Notes: generated by a model not told the origin, from the sequence alone. Numbered from the stretch's first letter, positions 1 through 9,913 are shown. The stretch: 37,632 nt of DNA from Waterburya agarophytonicola KI4 (GCF_020640915.1 NZ_JADWDC010000049.1:1-37632); one strand, 5' to 3'. Numbers and translations: made by a program.

Positions 1-25
1 TTATTCACTCACCAACAAACGAAAA

Positions 26-70
26 GAAAGCCAGGTACAATCTACATCAATTGTACCTGGCTTTCTTTTT
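26..70 (+). terminator. Rho-independent terminator of a gene upstream of the window
   Basis: A perfect 16-bp inverted repeat (26-41 with 50-65, arm GAAAGCCAGGTACAAT) encloses an 8-base loop and is followed by T5 at 66-70. A-rich sequence at 22-25 could pair with part of the T-run, so it may also work on the other strand. It lies just before mfd and insulates it from an upstream gene outside the window. Confidence 0.85.
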
Positions 71-172
71 GTAGCAATTTTGATAAATTTATATTGACGA
101 AGACGAATAAGTTTCATTCTTCGCTATTGTTTTTGAAAGAGTAAAAAAATATTTCATTCTGGCTGGTAAATT

Positions 173-3100
173 ATGGCTTTTGCATCAGTAGTACGGGCGA
201 TAGAAAAATCCCCTTTAACAAAAGAACTACTCAAAAAATTACATAACGGTCAATCTCTATTGCTAAGTGGTATTTCTCGTTTGCCAAAAGGTATCATTAG
301 CTCTAGTCTTGCAAAAGCCGACAACAATGATTTACTAGTAATATGTTCTACTTTAGAAGAAGCGGGACGTTGGGCTGCTCAATTAGAGGCGATGGGATGG
401 CAAACAGTCAATTTCTATCCTACTTCTGAAGCCAGCCCTTACAGTCATTTTGACCCCGAATCAGAGATAACTTGGGGACAGCTATCGGTTATTAGTTATC
501 AGTTATCAAATAAGAAAGACGTTCAAAAACCCAAAGCGATAGTTGCTACAGAAAGATCGCTCCAGCCTCATTTGCCACCCCCAGAGGTATTCCAGTCTTA
601 TTGTTTGACGCTAGAGAAGGGCATGGAATTAACTTCTATTCAACTAGATAAATCTTTGGCAAGGTTGGGTTACGAACGAGTATCTTTAGTGGAAATTGAA
701 GGTCAATGGAGTAAGAGAGGGGATATTATTGATATTTTCCCTGTTTCGGCAGAATTACCCGTCAGACTTGAGTGGTTTGGGGATGAGTTAGAACAGTTAA
801 AAGAATTCGATCCATCCAATCAAAGATCTCTGGATAAATTAGAGAAATTGTTGTTGACGCCAAGTGCTTTTAGTAGCATAATCGCCAATACTATTTTAGA
901 AAATAGTAAGAGTATTGAAGGCTATTTGTCCGATGAAGAATTAGAAATTTTGCTAGAAGGTAATCCTCCTGAAGGGATGAGAAGGTTCTTGGGCGTGGCA
1001 TTTGATAAACCTGCTTCTATTATTGATTATTTATCAGACAATACTTTAATTGCCATTGATGAATTAGAGCAGTGCCAAGTACACAGCGATCGCGGTTTAG
1101 ACTTATCAGAATCTCAATGGTTTGAATACGATAATAAGTTGCCTAAAATTCACGATGAGTTTCAATCTTGTCTGCAAGCAATTGAGAAGTTTGACTGTAT
1201 TTATTTATCAGAAATTGCAGAGGAAAAGGCTCGTATTGATGTGATTAATACAAATAATTTATCAGTATATAATTTGCAATCTCGCCCTATTCCCACCACT
1301 CCTCATCAGTTTGCCAAAATAGCAGGAATATTAAGAGGTAAGCGAGAAGTATATAGCGGCATGATTTTAAATCAGTATCAAACTTGGCTGGTTTCCGCGC
1401 AACCTACTCGTACGGCTTCTTTACTCCAAGAACATGATTGTCCCGTTCAATTCATTCCAAATAATAATGATTTTAGAGCAATAGAAAAGTCTCATATTCA
1501 ACAAACGGCAGTAGCTTTGAAGTATTCGGGATTAGCCGAATTAGAAGGGTTTATCTTACCTACTTACCGTATTATAGTTGTTACTGATAAGGAATTCTTT
1601 GGACAGCAAACTTTAGCTACATCTGGCTATATCAGAAAGCGTCGTCGTGCTGCTTCTAAAAAAGTAGATCTAAATAAATTACGTCCTGGTGACTATGTAG
1701 TGCATAAACATCATGGTTTGGGTAAGTTTTTGAATCTGGAAACTTTAATACACCGTGAATATTTAGTAGTAAAATATGCCGACGGTACATTAAGAGTACC
1801 TGCTGATTCTTTGGATATGCTGACGCGATTTCGGCAAACAGGAAAACGTCCGCCAGAATTAAATAAAATGGCTGCTGCATCTTGGTCTAAAACGAAAACC
1901 AAGGTTAAAAAGAATATTAAGAAGCTAGCAGTAGATTTATTAAAAATATATGCTCAACGCTCAAAATTGGAAGGTTATGCCTACCCGCCCGATAATCCTT
2001 GGCAACAAGAACTAGAAGATTCTTTCCCCTATCAACCTACTCCAGATCAACTCAAAGCGACTCAAGATATTAAAATAGATTTGGAGAGCGATCGCCCGAT
2101 GGATCGTTTGGTCTGCGGTGATGTTGGTTTTGGCAAAACAGAAGTAGCCATTAGAGCAATATTTAAAGTAATTACTACGGCTAATAAACAAGTAGCGTTT
2201 CTAGCACCGACAACTATTCTGACGCAGCAACACTATCACACCCTCAAAGAAAGATTTGCACCCTATCCCATCAACGTCGGCTTGCTAAATCGTTTCCGCA
2301 CTCCTTCTGAAAGAAAGGAAATTATGCAAAAGCTAGTAACAGGTGAGTTAGATGTAGTTGTCGGCACGCAACAACTATTGAACAAGGATGTTAAGTTTAA
2401 AGATTTGGGAATGCTGGTGGTTGATGAGGAACAGCGTTTTGGCGTGAACCAGAAAGAGAAAATTAAAGCTTTTAAATCTCAGGTAGATGTCTTGACTCTT
2501 TCTGCTACTCCTATTCCCCGTACTCTGTATATGTCTCTGTCAGGTATTAGGGAAATGAGTCTGATTACTACTCCTCCTCCATCTCGTCGCCCTATAAAAA
2601 CCCATCTTTCCCCTTATAACCCTGAAGTGATTCGTAATGCAATCCGTAACGAATTAGATCGGGGAGGACAAGTCTTTTATGTCGTTCCCAGGGTAGCGGG
2701 AATTGAAGAAATTAGCGCACAGATTAGGGAAATGATTCCCAATATTAAAATTGCGATCGCTCACGGACAAATGCCAGAATCGGAATTAGAGTCTACCATG
2801 CTAACTTTTAGTAATGGCGAAGCAGATTTATTAGTCTGCACTACTATTATTGAATCGGGTTTGGATATTCCTCGCGTCAACACCATCGTCGTGGAAGATT
2901 CTCAAAAATTTGGTTTATCTCAACTTTATCAGCTACGAGGAAGAGTCGGCAGAGCGGGTACTCAAGCCCACGCTTGGTTGCTATATCCCAGCAAGCATAC
3001 TTTATCAGAAACCGCCCGCAAACGACTCCGCGCCTTACAAGAGTTTAGTCAATTAGGTTCGGGCTATCAATTAGCTACGCGAGATATGGAAATACGCGGG

Positions 3101-3685
3101 GTGGGTAGCTTATTGGGTGCAGAACAATCTGGACAAATAACAAATGTCGGCTTCGATCTTTACATGGAGATGTTGCAAGAAGCCATTCACGAGATTCAAG
3201 GACAAGAAATACCCAAAGTGGAAGATACTCAGGTAGATCTGAAACTTACTTCCTTTATCCCCGAAAAGTATATTGCCGATCCCGAACAAAAAATGGATGC
3301 TTACCGCGCTGTGGCGACTGCAACCTCCAAAAAAGAACTGGTACAAATTGCAGCGGAATGGCAAGATCGTTATGGTGCAATTCCCTCTGCAACTCAACAG
3401 CTAATACAGGTAATGGAATTGAAACAAATAGCTAAAGCGATCGGATTTTCCCGTGTCAAACCTGAAGGGAAACAAAATATTGTCTTAGAAACTCCTATGG
3501 GAGAACCTGCTTGGAATTTGTTGGCAGAAAATCTTCCCCAGCACGTGCGATCGCGTTTCGTCTATGCCTCGAAGAAAGTAGTGGTACGGGGATTAGGCGT
3601 GCTTAAGCCTCAAAGACAATTGAATGATTTAATTGACTGGTTGGGAGCGATTTATAAGGCTTTACCAGAGTTGGAGTTAGTTTGA
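173..3685 (+). CDS. mfd: Transcription-repair coupling factor Mfd
   Basis: ATP-dependent DNA translocase that releases RNA polymerase stalled at lesions and recruits the UvrA/UvrB excision machinery. The 1170-aa product has the usual length and order: UvrB-like N-terminal modules, then a CarD-like RNA polymerase interaction domain from about residue 500 ([13 protein letters not shown]). The SF2 translocase follows, with Walker [10 protein letters not shown] near 649 and a DEEQ box near 751. The helicase motif [10 protein letters not shown] lies near 920, and the TRG-type motif [14 protein letters not shown] comes next. A C-terminal TRCF domain covers about 1020-1120. The ATG at 173 has no clear Shine-Dalgarno sequence. 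All motifs are intact. The gene stands alone behind a strong terminator. Confidence 0.98.
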   Translation: MAFASVVRAIEKSPLTKELLKKLHNGQSLLLSGISRLPKGIISSSLAKADNNDLLVICSTLEEAGRWAAQLEAMGWQTVNFYPTSEASPYSHFDPESEITWGQLSVISYQLSNKKDVQKPKAIVATERSLQPHLPPPEVFQSYCLTLEKGMELTSIQLDKSLARLGYERVSLVEIEGQWSKRGDIIDIFPVSAELPVRLEWFGDELEQLKEFDPSNQRSLDKLEKLLLTPSAFSSIIANTILENSKSIEGYLSDEELEILLEGNPPEGMRRFLGVAFDKPASIIDYLSDNTLIAIDELEQCQVHSDRGLDLSESQWFEYDNKLPKIHDEFQSCLQAIEKFDCIYLSEIAEEKARIDVINTNNLSVYNLQSRPIPTTPHQFAKIAGILRGKREVYSGMILNQYQTWLVSAQPTRTASLLQEHDCPVQFIPNNNDFRAIEKSHIQQTAVALKYSGLAELEGFILPTYRIIVVTDKEFFGQQTLATSGYIRKRRRAASKKVDLNKLRPGDYVVHKHHGLGKFLNLETLIHREYLVVKYADGTLRVPADSLDMLTRFRQTGKRPPELNKMAAASWSKTKTKVKKNIKKLAVDLLKIYAQRSKLEGYAYPPDNPWQQELEDSFPYQPTPDQLKATQDIKIDLESDRPMDRLVCGDVGFGKTEVAIRAIFKVITTANKQVAFLAPTTILTQQHYHTLKERFAPYPINVGLLNRFRTPSERKEIMQKLVTGELDVVVGTQQLLNKDVKFKDLGMLVVDEEQRFGVNQKEKIKAFKSQVDVLTLSATPIPRTLYMSLSGIREMSLITTPPPSRRPIKTHLSPYNPEVIRNAIRNELDRGGQVFYVVPRVAGIEEISAQIREMIPNIKIAIAHGQMPESELESTMLTFSNGEADLLVCTTIIESGLDIPRVNTIVVEDSQKFGLSQLYQLRGRVGRAGTQAHAWLLYPSKHTLSETARKRLRALQEFSQLGSGYQLATRDMEIRGVGSLLGAEQSGQITNVGFDLYMEMLQEAIHEIQGQEIPKVEDTQVDLKLTSFIPEKYIADPEQKMDAYRAVATATSKKELVQIAAEWQDRYGAIPSATQQLIQVMELKQIAKAIGFSRVKPEGKQNIVLETPMGEPAWNLLAENLPQHVRSRFVYASKKVVVRGLGVLKPQRQLNDLIDWLGAIYKALPELELV

Positions 3686-3691
3686 TATTTC

Positions 3692-3715
3692 GCGCAAAGA
3701 CGCAGAGGCGCAAAG
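3692..3715. repeat. Three imperfect tandem octamers (GCGCAAAG type)
   Basis: Directly after the mfd stop, GCGCAAAG, ACGCAGAG and GCGCAAAG follow each other without spacing. Short repeats of this CGCAAAGACGCAGAGG type are dispersed in many cyanobacterial genomes. A small open frame running through it (3682-3867) looks like a by-product of the repeat and is not called as a gene. Confidence 0.6.
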
Positions 3716-3770
3716 AAATTAAATCAGATTTGAGATTTTTTTTTGAAATTATTTTCATTAAGGATAAATA

Positions 3771-4307
3771 TCAAACAGCCAAAGTAGTCGCAGTCCAAAT
3801 AGTCCAACCATCCAAAAACCATAAAACTATGGTACAAGCAAACAAAATAATATACATCCAGGGTTGAGAAAGAGGACGTACATCTGTTGTATCGATGCCA
3901 CTTTTTTCGGTGATGATGTTGACCATTTTATTAAACCCAGCAATACGCATGGGTAATAAATAAGCCTTTTGAGCCGTAGGAGAAGTAAAGTAATAAACTA
4001 AGCCACCTTGTCCTGTGGTGCGCATTTTTAGGTTATCGATTTCTTGCCAAGATAAAGACCAACCTTTGCGGAAAAAACCAGGCACCCATTTAGGATAAGC
4101 TACTCGTATTTTTTCGTCATCTAAAATTACTTGTTCGCTAAGAGCTGCATAAACTGCGATCGCGCCTAAAACAATTCCAATCCACAGCATCCAAGATGGT
4201 ACTGGTGCATTGGTAAAATCTGCTAAAAAAGGTAACGGAACTGTTAAACCAATATAAAGAGATAACAGTGTAATACGAACGATCGGAGAAATATTAAAAA
4301 TGTTCAT
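3771..4307 (-). CDS. Conserved cyanobacterial membrane protein, function unknown
   Basis: 178-aa protein that I do not recognise by name. Two hydrophobic segments near the N-terminus (about 8-28 and 37-58) are followed by a roughly 85-residue soluble part and a third hydrophobic segment at about 148-170. The soluble part (LDDEKIRVAYPKWVPGFF, then SLSWQEIDNLKMR) has the pattern of a bacterial PH-like domain. This three-part plan loosely recalls the photosystem assembly protein Ycf4, but the characteristic Ycf4 N-terminus is absent, so I do not assign that name. It is transcribed divergently from cimA, across a 217-base gap, and convergently with mfd. The ATG at 4307 is the only good start. Confidence 0.75.
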   Translation of the reverse strand: MNIFNISPIVRITLLSLYIGLTVPLPFLADFTNAPVPSWMLWIGIVLGAIAVYAALSEQVILDDEKIRVAYPKWVPGFFRKGWSLSWQEIDNLKMRTTGQGGLVYYFTSPTAQKAYLLPMRIAGFNKMVNIITEKSGIDTTDVRPLSQPWMYIILFACTIVLWFLDGWTIWTATTLAV

Positions 4308-4524
4308 TACTTATTACTTAACCAATTCTTCTACAGTTGATAATTGTTGAGTTACCGTTATGCAGGACTATTTTGTGCTTCAATAAAACTTTGCGTAAAT
4401 TAGTACCTTTGTCGTAAAATTCTTTCCTTGTACGGTTACGGTAAGCATAGTCAGTTTGTACTTTGAGGTAAAAAAATATTTATATATTGATTATCTTTAA
4501 GTAACTTAACATTTCTTAACTTCG

Positions 4525-6177
4525 ATGGTTGCAAAATTTGACTCCATGAATAAAAAATCACCAATTTGGATTTACGATACTACTCTCAGAGATGGCTCTC
4601 AAGGAGAAGGAATTTCTTTATCCTTGGATGATAAACTCAAGATCGCTCGTAAACTCGATCGCATGGGAATCCCCTTTATTGAAGGGGGATGGCCTGGGGC
4701 GAACCCGAAAGACGTACAATTTTTCTGGAAATTGCAAGAAGAACCCTTGCAAAACTCTGAAGTAGTGGCTTTCTGTTCCACTCGTCGCCCTAATGTTGCA
4801 GCAGCAAAAGACAAGATGCTTCAGGCTATTTTAGCTGCGGGGACTCGTTGGGTGACAATTTTTGGGAAATCTTGGGATCTTCATGTTAGCGAAACCCTCA
4901 AAACTAGTTTAGAAGAAAATTTGGCAATGATCCGCGATACGATTGAGTATTTGCAGAGTCAGGGAAGAAAAGTAATTTATGATGCCGAACATTGGTTTGA
5001 CGGCTATAAGCGCAATTCTGAGTACGCTCTGATGACTTTAAAGACGGCATTGGACGCAGGGGCAGAATGGCTGGTTTTTTGCGATACTAATGGTGGTACG
5101 TTACCCCACGAAATTAGTCAGATTGTTGCCGAAACGATCGCAGCAATACCAGAACTAAAAACTAGAGATACTAGCAAAATTGGCATCCACACCCATGATG
5201 ATGCGGGAACGGCAGTAGCAAATGCGATCGCAGCAGTGATGTCTGGCGCAAGTATGGTGCAGGGGACAATCAATGGCTATGGGGAAAGATGTGGAAATGC
5301 GAACCTATGTACATTGATTCCCAATCTGCAATTAAAGCTCGGTTATCAATGTTTGGGACAGGAAGAATTATCTCAATTAAGTCCTAGCAGTCGTTTGATT
5401 AGTGAAATAGTAAACCTTGCTCCCAACGATCATGCACCGTTTGTCGGGCGATCGGCATTTGCTCACAAGGCAGGAGTTCATGTTTCGGCGGTAACTAAAA
5501 ATCCTTTGACCTACGAACATATTCAACCAGAATTAATCGGCAATCAAAGAAGAATTGTGATCTCCGATCAATCAGGATTGAGTAATGTTTTACATTATGC
5601 AGCCAAATTTGGCATTAATCTAAGCAAACAAGATGTCACTTGTCGTCAAATTTTAGATAAATTGAAAACTTTAGAAAATGAAGGATATCAATTTGAGGCA
5701 GCCGAGGCTAGTTTTGAATTGTTGATGCGCTCTATCCTCAAGCCCAACAAGCAGTTGTTTCACCTTCAGGGTTTTCAAGTACACTGCAATATTCATCAAG
5801 AAATAGATAACCTTGGCAGTAAAGCTTTAGCTACGATAAAGGTAGAAGTTGATGGAAAAAAAATACTAGAAGTAGCAGAAGGAAATGGGCCAGTAGCAGC
5901 CTTGGATAGTGCCTTACGTAAAGCTTTAGTTGAATTTTATCCTGAAATTGCTGACTTTCACTTGGCAGACTATAAAGTCCGAATTCTAGATGGAGGGGCA
6001 GGAACAGCAGCCAAAACCCGCGTTTTAGTGGAATCTGGCAATGGTGTAGAGAGATGGACAACCATCGGAGTATCAGCCAATATACTAGATGCTTCTTATC
6101 AAGCAGTAGTCGAAGGCATGGAATATGGTTTACTATTGCAAGCCACCAGCCAAAAAAAAGCAAGTATTATTAATTAA
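4525..6177 (+). CDS. cimA: Citramalate synthase (CimA, LeuA/homocitrate synthase family)
   Basis: Condenses pyruvate and acetyl-CoA to (R)-citramalate, the entry to the threonine-independent isoleucine pathway. The 550-aa length suits the long CimA type. The HMGL-like barrel occupies about 12-285, with the metal-site start DTTLRDGSQGEG, the HTHDDAGTAVAN motif near 225 and GYGERCGNAN near 250. A LeuA-type allosteric dimer domain fills about 405-535 (DGGAGTAAKTRVLVES). CimA is distinguished from 2-isopropylmalate synthase by the DTTLRDGSQGEG/EGGWPGANPKD pattern. A second in-frame ATG lies at 4546, and neither start has a clear Shine-Dalgarno sequence. It is probably co-transcribed with the next gene, 16 bases downstream. 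Confidence 0.92.
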   Translation: MVAKFDSMNKKSPIWIYDTTLRDGSQGEGISLSLDDKLKIARKLDRMGIPFIEGGWPGANPKDVQFFWKLQEEPLQNSEVVAFCSTRRPNVAAAKDKMLQAILAAGTRWVTIFGKSWDLHVSETLKTSLEENLAMIRDTIEYLQSQGRKVIYDAEHWFDGYKRNSEYALMTLKTALDAGAEWLVFCDTNGGTLPHEISQIVAETIAAIPELKTRDTSKIGIHTHDDAGTAVANAIAAVMSGASMVQGTINGYGERCGNANLCTLIPNLQLKLGYQCLGQEELSQLSPSSRLISEIVNLAPNDHAPFVGRSAFAHKAGVHVSAVTKNPLTYEHIQPELIGNQRRIVISDQSGLSNVLHYAAKFGINLSKQDVTCRQILDKLKTLENEGYQFEAAEASFELLMRSILKPNKQLFHLQGFQVHCNIHQEIDNLGSKALATIKVEVDGKKILEVAEGNGPVAALDSALRKALVEFYPEIADFHLADYKVRILDGGAGTAAKTRVLVESGNGVERWTTIGVSANILDASYQAVVEGMEYGLLLQATSQKKASIIN

Positions 6178-6193
6178 GAAGATTTAAACTTAT

Positions 6194-7804
6194 ATGACCG
6201 CTCTCCCCAACACAACTAAAAGTAGACTTAAAAAAATTCCCCAAGTACCTGGTGTTGTTTGGGAAGGAGATCGCCGTGCATTGGGAAGCATGGCATCCCA
6301 TTTAGATCTGGGTTTGTCAGATGATGGAGAATGTATCCTCTGGGTAGATGGCTCTGAAGGTGCAGTTCTGGCAATGGATGTGGTTGGTGAAGATATGGGC
6401 ATTGAAGCTGTCGTCAGGACGTTATTGCGGGCTATTGAATCCCCTCATCACCCAGGACAACCTCATCGCCCTCAGAAGATTGTGGTGCGCGATCGCGAAA
6501 TTCAATTCTTTCTACGGGGAGCATTACAAGGTTTAGAGATTAATATTGAATATTCTCCTCAGCTACCCCTGATAGATCGCTTATTTGAGAGTTTTGGCGA
6601 GGTTGATGGAGACGAGGTGTCTGCTTTACCAAGCATTTATCAAGATGGGATTAAAGACGTTGCTAGTAAGATTTGGGATAATGCTCCTTGGGAATTACTA
6701 GCTGATAGCGATATTTTGCGCGTTGAATTAAAAAACTGCCAAATAGATGAAGTCTATCTCTGCATTATGGGTATGATGTCGGCAGAATTTGGCGTACTAC
6801 TTTATCGTTCTTTAGATTCTCTCAAACAATTTCGGGCTGCTGCACTGGGAGAAAATCAATCTCCCGCAGAATTAGAGAAAGCTTTTTTGGCTCAAGATTG
6901 TTGGTTTCTTAATTATGAAGAGGCAGATCCAGAATCAAAATGGATCGCAGCAGAAGAAGTCGAACCTTTTTTTGGCAGTCTACATCCTTTTGAGGGAATG
7001 CGACCTTTTTTAGATGAAGAAGAAGCCAAAATTATTTATGCAGTATTGGAAACTCTATTACGTTTTTGCGATCGCCATCGTCCTACTTTAGCTCAAGAAC
7101 CAATTGATGCTATTTCTAAATCATATCGCATTAATCTTCCTCAAACGGATACCAAAAAGCAGACTATTGCTACCAAGATTTCTACTTTACCAGAACTGAC
7201 AGAAGAACTTTTAGAACTTGGTATAAGCGATTATCCAGATTATTTTGATGAAGAGATAGACACTTCCGTTCGAGAAGATTTTGTTCCTGATGGTTCTTTA
7301 ATTACTTTGACTAGTTTGTCCCTAGAAGTAGTCAAAGTACTCAAGCAGCAGCGCAAAACTTATCATCAATCTTTGGATATTAGTCCAAAAGGAAAAAAAC
7401 TACCCACAATTTTCATCCAAACTACTCGTCCAAAAGCTAAACACTTAATTAATAGAATTAAAGATGCAGGAGGATTAAAATCTGTTTGTTTCAATCTGGG
7501 ACAAAATTCTTTTAGTGGAGACTCTTTTCATTTGGGGATGTTGCAAACAGGTGATGATGAATTACACATATTTGCTGAATATTCTCAAGAAGTTGTAGAA
7601 CACATGGAAATAGTAGAAGAATGGCAACATAGTTGCCAGAAAACTAAAGGATATTGCCTTCTGGTAATTGCCATGGGAGCAACAGGAAACAATCGCGGAA
7701 ATCCTCAATTGAAAGATATGTTGGCTTTGTATGAAGTTAAATCGATTGATGGCGCTGATATAGGTATGGGGGTTCTGGAGTTAATGCCTAACTTTGAAAG
7801 ATAG
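6194..7804 (+). CDS. Conserved cyanobacterial protein of unknown function (DUF6930-like)
   Basis: 536-aa acidic, soluble protein without signal peptide or membrane segments. It resembles cyanobacterial proteins annotated with DUF6930; this is my recollection of the family and was not searched. An N-terminal part (about 15-215) carries WEGDRRALGSMASHL and APWELLADSDILRVEL. A variable, Gln/Thr/Asp-rich linker follows around 310-375. A separate C-terminal part (about 375-530) includes PTIFIQTTRPKAKHLINRI and LLVIAMGATGNNRGNPQLKD. No catalytic motif is recognisable. Its start lies 16 bases after the cimA stop, so shared transcription with cimA is likely, but this does not reveal its function. Confidence 0.8.
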   Translation: MTALPNTTKSRLKKIPQVPGVVWEGDRRALGSMASHLDLGLSDDGECILWVDGSEGAVLAMDVVGEDMGIEAVVRTLLRAIESPHHPGQPHRPQKIVVRDREIQFFLRGALQGLEINIEYSPQLPLIDRLFESFGEVDGDEVSALPSIYQDGIKDVASKIWDNAPWELLADSDILRVELKNCQIDEVYLCIMGMMSAEFGVLLYRSLDSLKQFRAAALGENQSPAELEKAFLAQDCWFLNYEEADPESKWIAAEEVEPFFGSLHPFEGMRPFLDEEEAKIIYAVLETLLRFCDRHRPTLAQEPIDAISKSYRINLPQTDTKKQTIATKISTLPELTEELLELGISDYPDYFDEEIDTSVREDFVPDGSLITLTSLSLEVVKVLKQQRKTYHQSLDISPKGKKLPTIFIQTTRPKAKHLINRIKDAGGLKSVCFNLGQNSFSGDSFHLGMLQTGDDELHIFAEYSQEVVEHMEIVEEWQHSCQKTKGYCLLVIAMGATGNNRGNPQLKDMLALYEVKSIDGADIGMGVLELMPNFER

Positions 7805-7822
7805 CCATCAAATATAACTTTT

Positions 7823-7843
7823 TTGTAATAAAATTTATTACAA
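7823..7843. terminator. AT-rich palindrome between convergent genes, possible terminator
   Basis: TTGTAATAAA and TTTATTACAA form a perfect 10-bp inverted repeat with a one-base centre, between two convergent genes. A T-run precedes it on the plus strand, but no T-run follows it on either strand. A canonical intrinsic terminator is therefore uncertain. Confidence 0.4.
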
Positions 7844-7863
7844 CTTAGTATCAATGGAAGGTT

Positions 7864-8199
7864 CTATTTATCAGTGTTGGGAATGTAATTAGCCTCCGAC
7901 CAAATTCCATTAATTTCATCTGCTTGATGCTGGGCATTAAATCGTTCCCAAACAATACCGTTAACATCGGTATCCTGACTAAACTCATTAGCAGATTTAT
8001 CTTCCCAGCCGAGATGTCTTAGTTCTCCAGGTTTACAAGAGTCATCTTGTCTGACAGATAGGTTAAGCGTTTCAGTACGCCAAAGGGCATATTCACCAGA
8101 AATAAACGAACAAGGCGGCATACCCAAGCGAACAGTGTAATCTTCAATTGTGGCTTCGATTTTGTCAGTTGCGATCGCTATATGTAATTTATTCGTCAT
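7864..8199 (-). CDS. VOC/glyoxalase-like small protein
   Basis: About 111 aa from the ATG at 8199. The pattern LHIAIATDKIEATIEDYTVRLG, then LWRTETLNLSVRQD and LRHLGWED, matches a single vicinal-oxygen-chelate unit, as in glyoxalase and ArsI/CadI-like proteins. Substrate and metal use cannot be told. An alternative ATG at 8226 overlaps the trmD stop as ATGA and would add nine residues encoded largely outside the domain. I prefer 8199 because the conserved fold begins there, though coupling to trmD would favour 8226. It is downstream of trmD on the same strand, so probably in one transcript. Confidence 0.65.
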   Translation of the reverse strand: MTNKLHIAIATDKIEATIEDYTVRLGMPPCSFISGEYALWRTETLNLSVRQDDSCKPGELRHLGWEDKSANEFSQDTDVNGIVWERFNAQHQADEINGIWSEANYIPNTDK

Positions 8200-8218
8200 A
8201 GTTAAAATTTTCAGCTCG

Positions 8219-8254
8219 TTGTTCATTGTTCATTGTTCATTGTCCATTGTTCAT
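8219..8254. repeat. Heptamer tandem repeat (ATTGTTC) at the end of trmD
   Basis: About five copies of the 7-base unit ATTGTTC, one carrying a T-to-C change (ATTGTCC). This is a short tandemly repeated sequence of the kind common in cyanobacteria. Read on the minus strand it encodes the last TrmD residues (TMNNEQ) and supplies the ATGA overlap with the next open frame. Confidence 0.8.
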
Positions 8255-8921
8255 ACAGGTCGGGACGGCGATCGTGAGTACGCTTAACCTGTTCTTTTTT
8301 GCGCCATTCGTCAATTAACTTATGATTCCCATTACGCAATACTTCTGGCACTGACCAACCTCTAAATTCTGCGGGGCGAGTATATTGAGGATAGTCTAAT
8401 AATTCCGTTTCAAAACTTTCTTGCTTAAGAGATTCAATCTTACCCACTGTTCCTGGTAAAAGTCTAGTGACACCATTTATCAAAGCAAGAGCAGGAATCT
8501 CTCCACAAGTTAAAACAAAATCCCCCAGAGAAATCTCTTTCGTGACTAAATGCTGTCGTATTCTTTCGTCTACCCCCTCATAATGACCGCAAATAATTAC
8601 TAACTGTTGATAATTAGTCGCCAAATCTTTAAGTAAAGGTTGATTTAAAGGCTCTCCTTGAGGAGTTACCAAAATAATTTCTCTTTTTGGTAACACAGGT
8701 AGAGACTCTACCGCAGCAAAAATCGGCTCTGGCTTGAGTAACATTCCTACACCTCCGCCATAAGTAATGTCATCTACCTTGCGGTGCTTGTCAGTAGTAA
8801 ACCCGCGGGGGTTTAATAAATTTACTGTCGCAATTTCCTTGGCGATCGCTTTACCAAGTAAACTGCAATTGAGAGGAGAGGTAAAAAAGTCAGGGAAAAG
8901 AGTGATAATATCAAAACGCAC
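8223..8921 (-). CDS. trmD: tRNA (guanine-N1)-methyltransferase TrmD
   Basis: Methylates G37 of tRNAs with a G at position 36, using S-adenosylmethionine bound in a trefoil knot, and so prevents +1 frameshifting. Family signatures are present: the N-terminal RFDIITLFPDFF, YGGGVGMLLKPEP, ICGHYEGVDERI, and the knot loop LTCGEIPALALINGVTRLLPG. The GTG at 8921 gives the standard MRFDIITLFP start and 232 aa. An upstream ATG at 8963 would add 14 hydrophobic residues not expected in the family, so I reject it. The C-terminus after YEQW is encoded by the heptamer repeat and may be recently altered. Confidence 0.95.
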   Translation of the reverse strand: MRFDIITLFPDFFTSPLNCSLLGKAIAKEIATVNLLNPRGFTTDKHRKVDDITYGGGVGMLLKPEPIFAAVESLPVLPKREIILVTPQGEPLNQPLLKDLATNYQQLVIICGHYEGVDERIRQHLVTKEISLGDFVLTCGEIPALALINGVTRLLPGTVGKIESLKQESFETELLDYPQYTRPAEFRGWSVPEVLRNGNHKLIDEWRKKEQVKRTHDRRPDLYEQWTMNNEQ

Positions 8922-8983
8922 GATAATAAACTCAAATAAAATTAAAAGGTTAAATATTAGCAAGATTGACCTTTAGGAGTTTA

Positions 8984-9050
8984 GGTAGTTTTTGACACAA
9001 CAGTCAACTACCAGTATCGCTAAGATCGGCATTGGGGAAGATACCGATCT
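8984..9050 (+). promoter_or_regulatory. Two inverted repeats in the trmD-cphB divergent control region
   Basis: First element: GGTAGTT...GAC (8984-8996) pairs with GTCAACTACC (9003-9012) except for a three-base bulge. Second element: AGATCGGCAT (9023-9032) pairs with ATACCGATCT (9041-9050) at nine of ten positions, with an 8-base loop. The second could form an RNA hairpin 20 bases before the cphB ATG. These could be a protein-binding site and a leader hairpin. No NtcA consensus (GTA-N8-TAC) was found here. Confidence 0.4.
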
Positions 9051-9070
9051 CCTGTTCGTCACGTCAAATT

Positions 9071-9913
9071 ATGATAAATACCGAAGTCAAACACCAAACT
9101 AGAGAATCTGCAACCTTGACCAAAAACGCCATTTTAGTTATAGGAGGTGCCGAAGACAAAGTACACGGCAAAGAAATCCTTCAAACATTTTTTAATCGCT
9201 CTAAAAGTTCTGATGCCATCATTGGTATTGTACCCTGTGCTTCAAGAGAACCAAGCTTAATCGGAGAACGCTACCATCGCATTTTTAGTGATATGGGAGC
9301 CAAAGAAATTAAAGTACTAGACGTGCGCGATCGCTCTGGGGCAAACGATTCTGCTTATCTCGATTTTGTAGAAAATTGCACGGGAATTTTTCTGACTGGT
9401 GGCGACCAACTTCGTTTGTGTGGTTTGTTGGCAGATACAATCCTCATGAATCGTATTATCGAAAGAGCGCAAAAAAGAGAAATGAGCCTCGCGGGTACTA
9501 GTGCGGGTGCTGCGGTAATGGGACATCATATGATCTCTGGAGGGAGCAGTGCGGAATCTCCCAATCGTGCTTTAGTAGATATGGCGATAGGTTTGGGAAT
9601 AATTCCTGAAGTTTTAGTAGATCAACATTTTTATAATCGCAATCGTCTAGCTCGCCTATTGAGCGCTGTTTCTGGACATCCAGAACTGTTGGGAATTGGA
9701 ATTGATGAAGACACCTGTGCTATGTTTGAAAGCGACGGCATTATGGAAGTGATTGGCAAGGGTACTGTAACTATTGTCAATGCCCGCAACATGACTTATA
9801 GCAATGCCAAAGAGGCTAAAGGAAACGAACCCTTAAGTATGCACAACTTGAAGTTACATATCTTAGGATATGGCGATCGCTATGATTTGGAGCAGAATCA
9901 ACCCTATGGTTGA
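9071..9913 (+). CDS. cphB: Cyanophycinase CphB
   Basis: Cytoplasmic exopeptidase of serine peptidase family S51. It cuts cyanophycin to beta-Asp-Arg dipeptides and so releases stored nitrogen. The nucleophile motif GTSAGAAVMG has its Ser near residue 144; DQHFYNRNRLARLL and GIGIDEDTCAMF are typical of cyanophycinases. I chose the ATG at 9071 (280 aa), close to the known size of about 270. A TTG at 9032 would add 13 residues but lies inside a hairpin, so it is unlikely. It is followed at 158 bases by cphA on the same strand, the usual cphBA order. Confidence 0.95.
   Translation: MINTEVKHQTRESATLTKNAILVIGGAEDKVHGKEILQTFFNRSKSSDAIIGIVPCASREPSLIGERYHRIFSDMGAKEIKVLDVRDRSGANDSAYLDFVENCTGIFLTGGDQLRLCGLLADTILMNRIIERAQKREMSLAGTSAGAAVMGHHMISGGSSAESPNRALVDMAIGLGIIPEVLVDQHFYNRNRLARLLSAVSGHPELLGIGIDEDTCAMFESDGIMEVIGKGTVTIVNARNMTYSNAKEAKGNEPLSMHNLKLHILGYGDRYDLEQNQPYG

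Noticed and set aside
3682-3867. 61-codon plus-strand open frame after mfd
   Set aside because: It begins inside a dispersed octamer repeat, overlaps the 3' end of the opposite membrane-protein gene, and has no protein-like features.
3771-4307. Assignment of the small membrane protein as Ycf4
   Set aside because: The segment order is similar, but the conserved Ycf4 N-terminus and motifs are missing.
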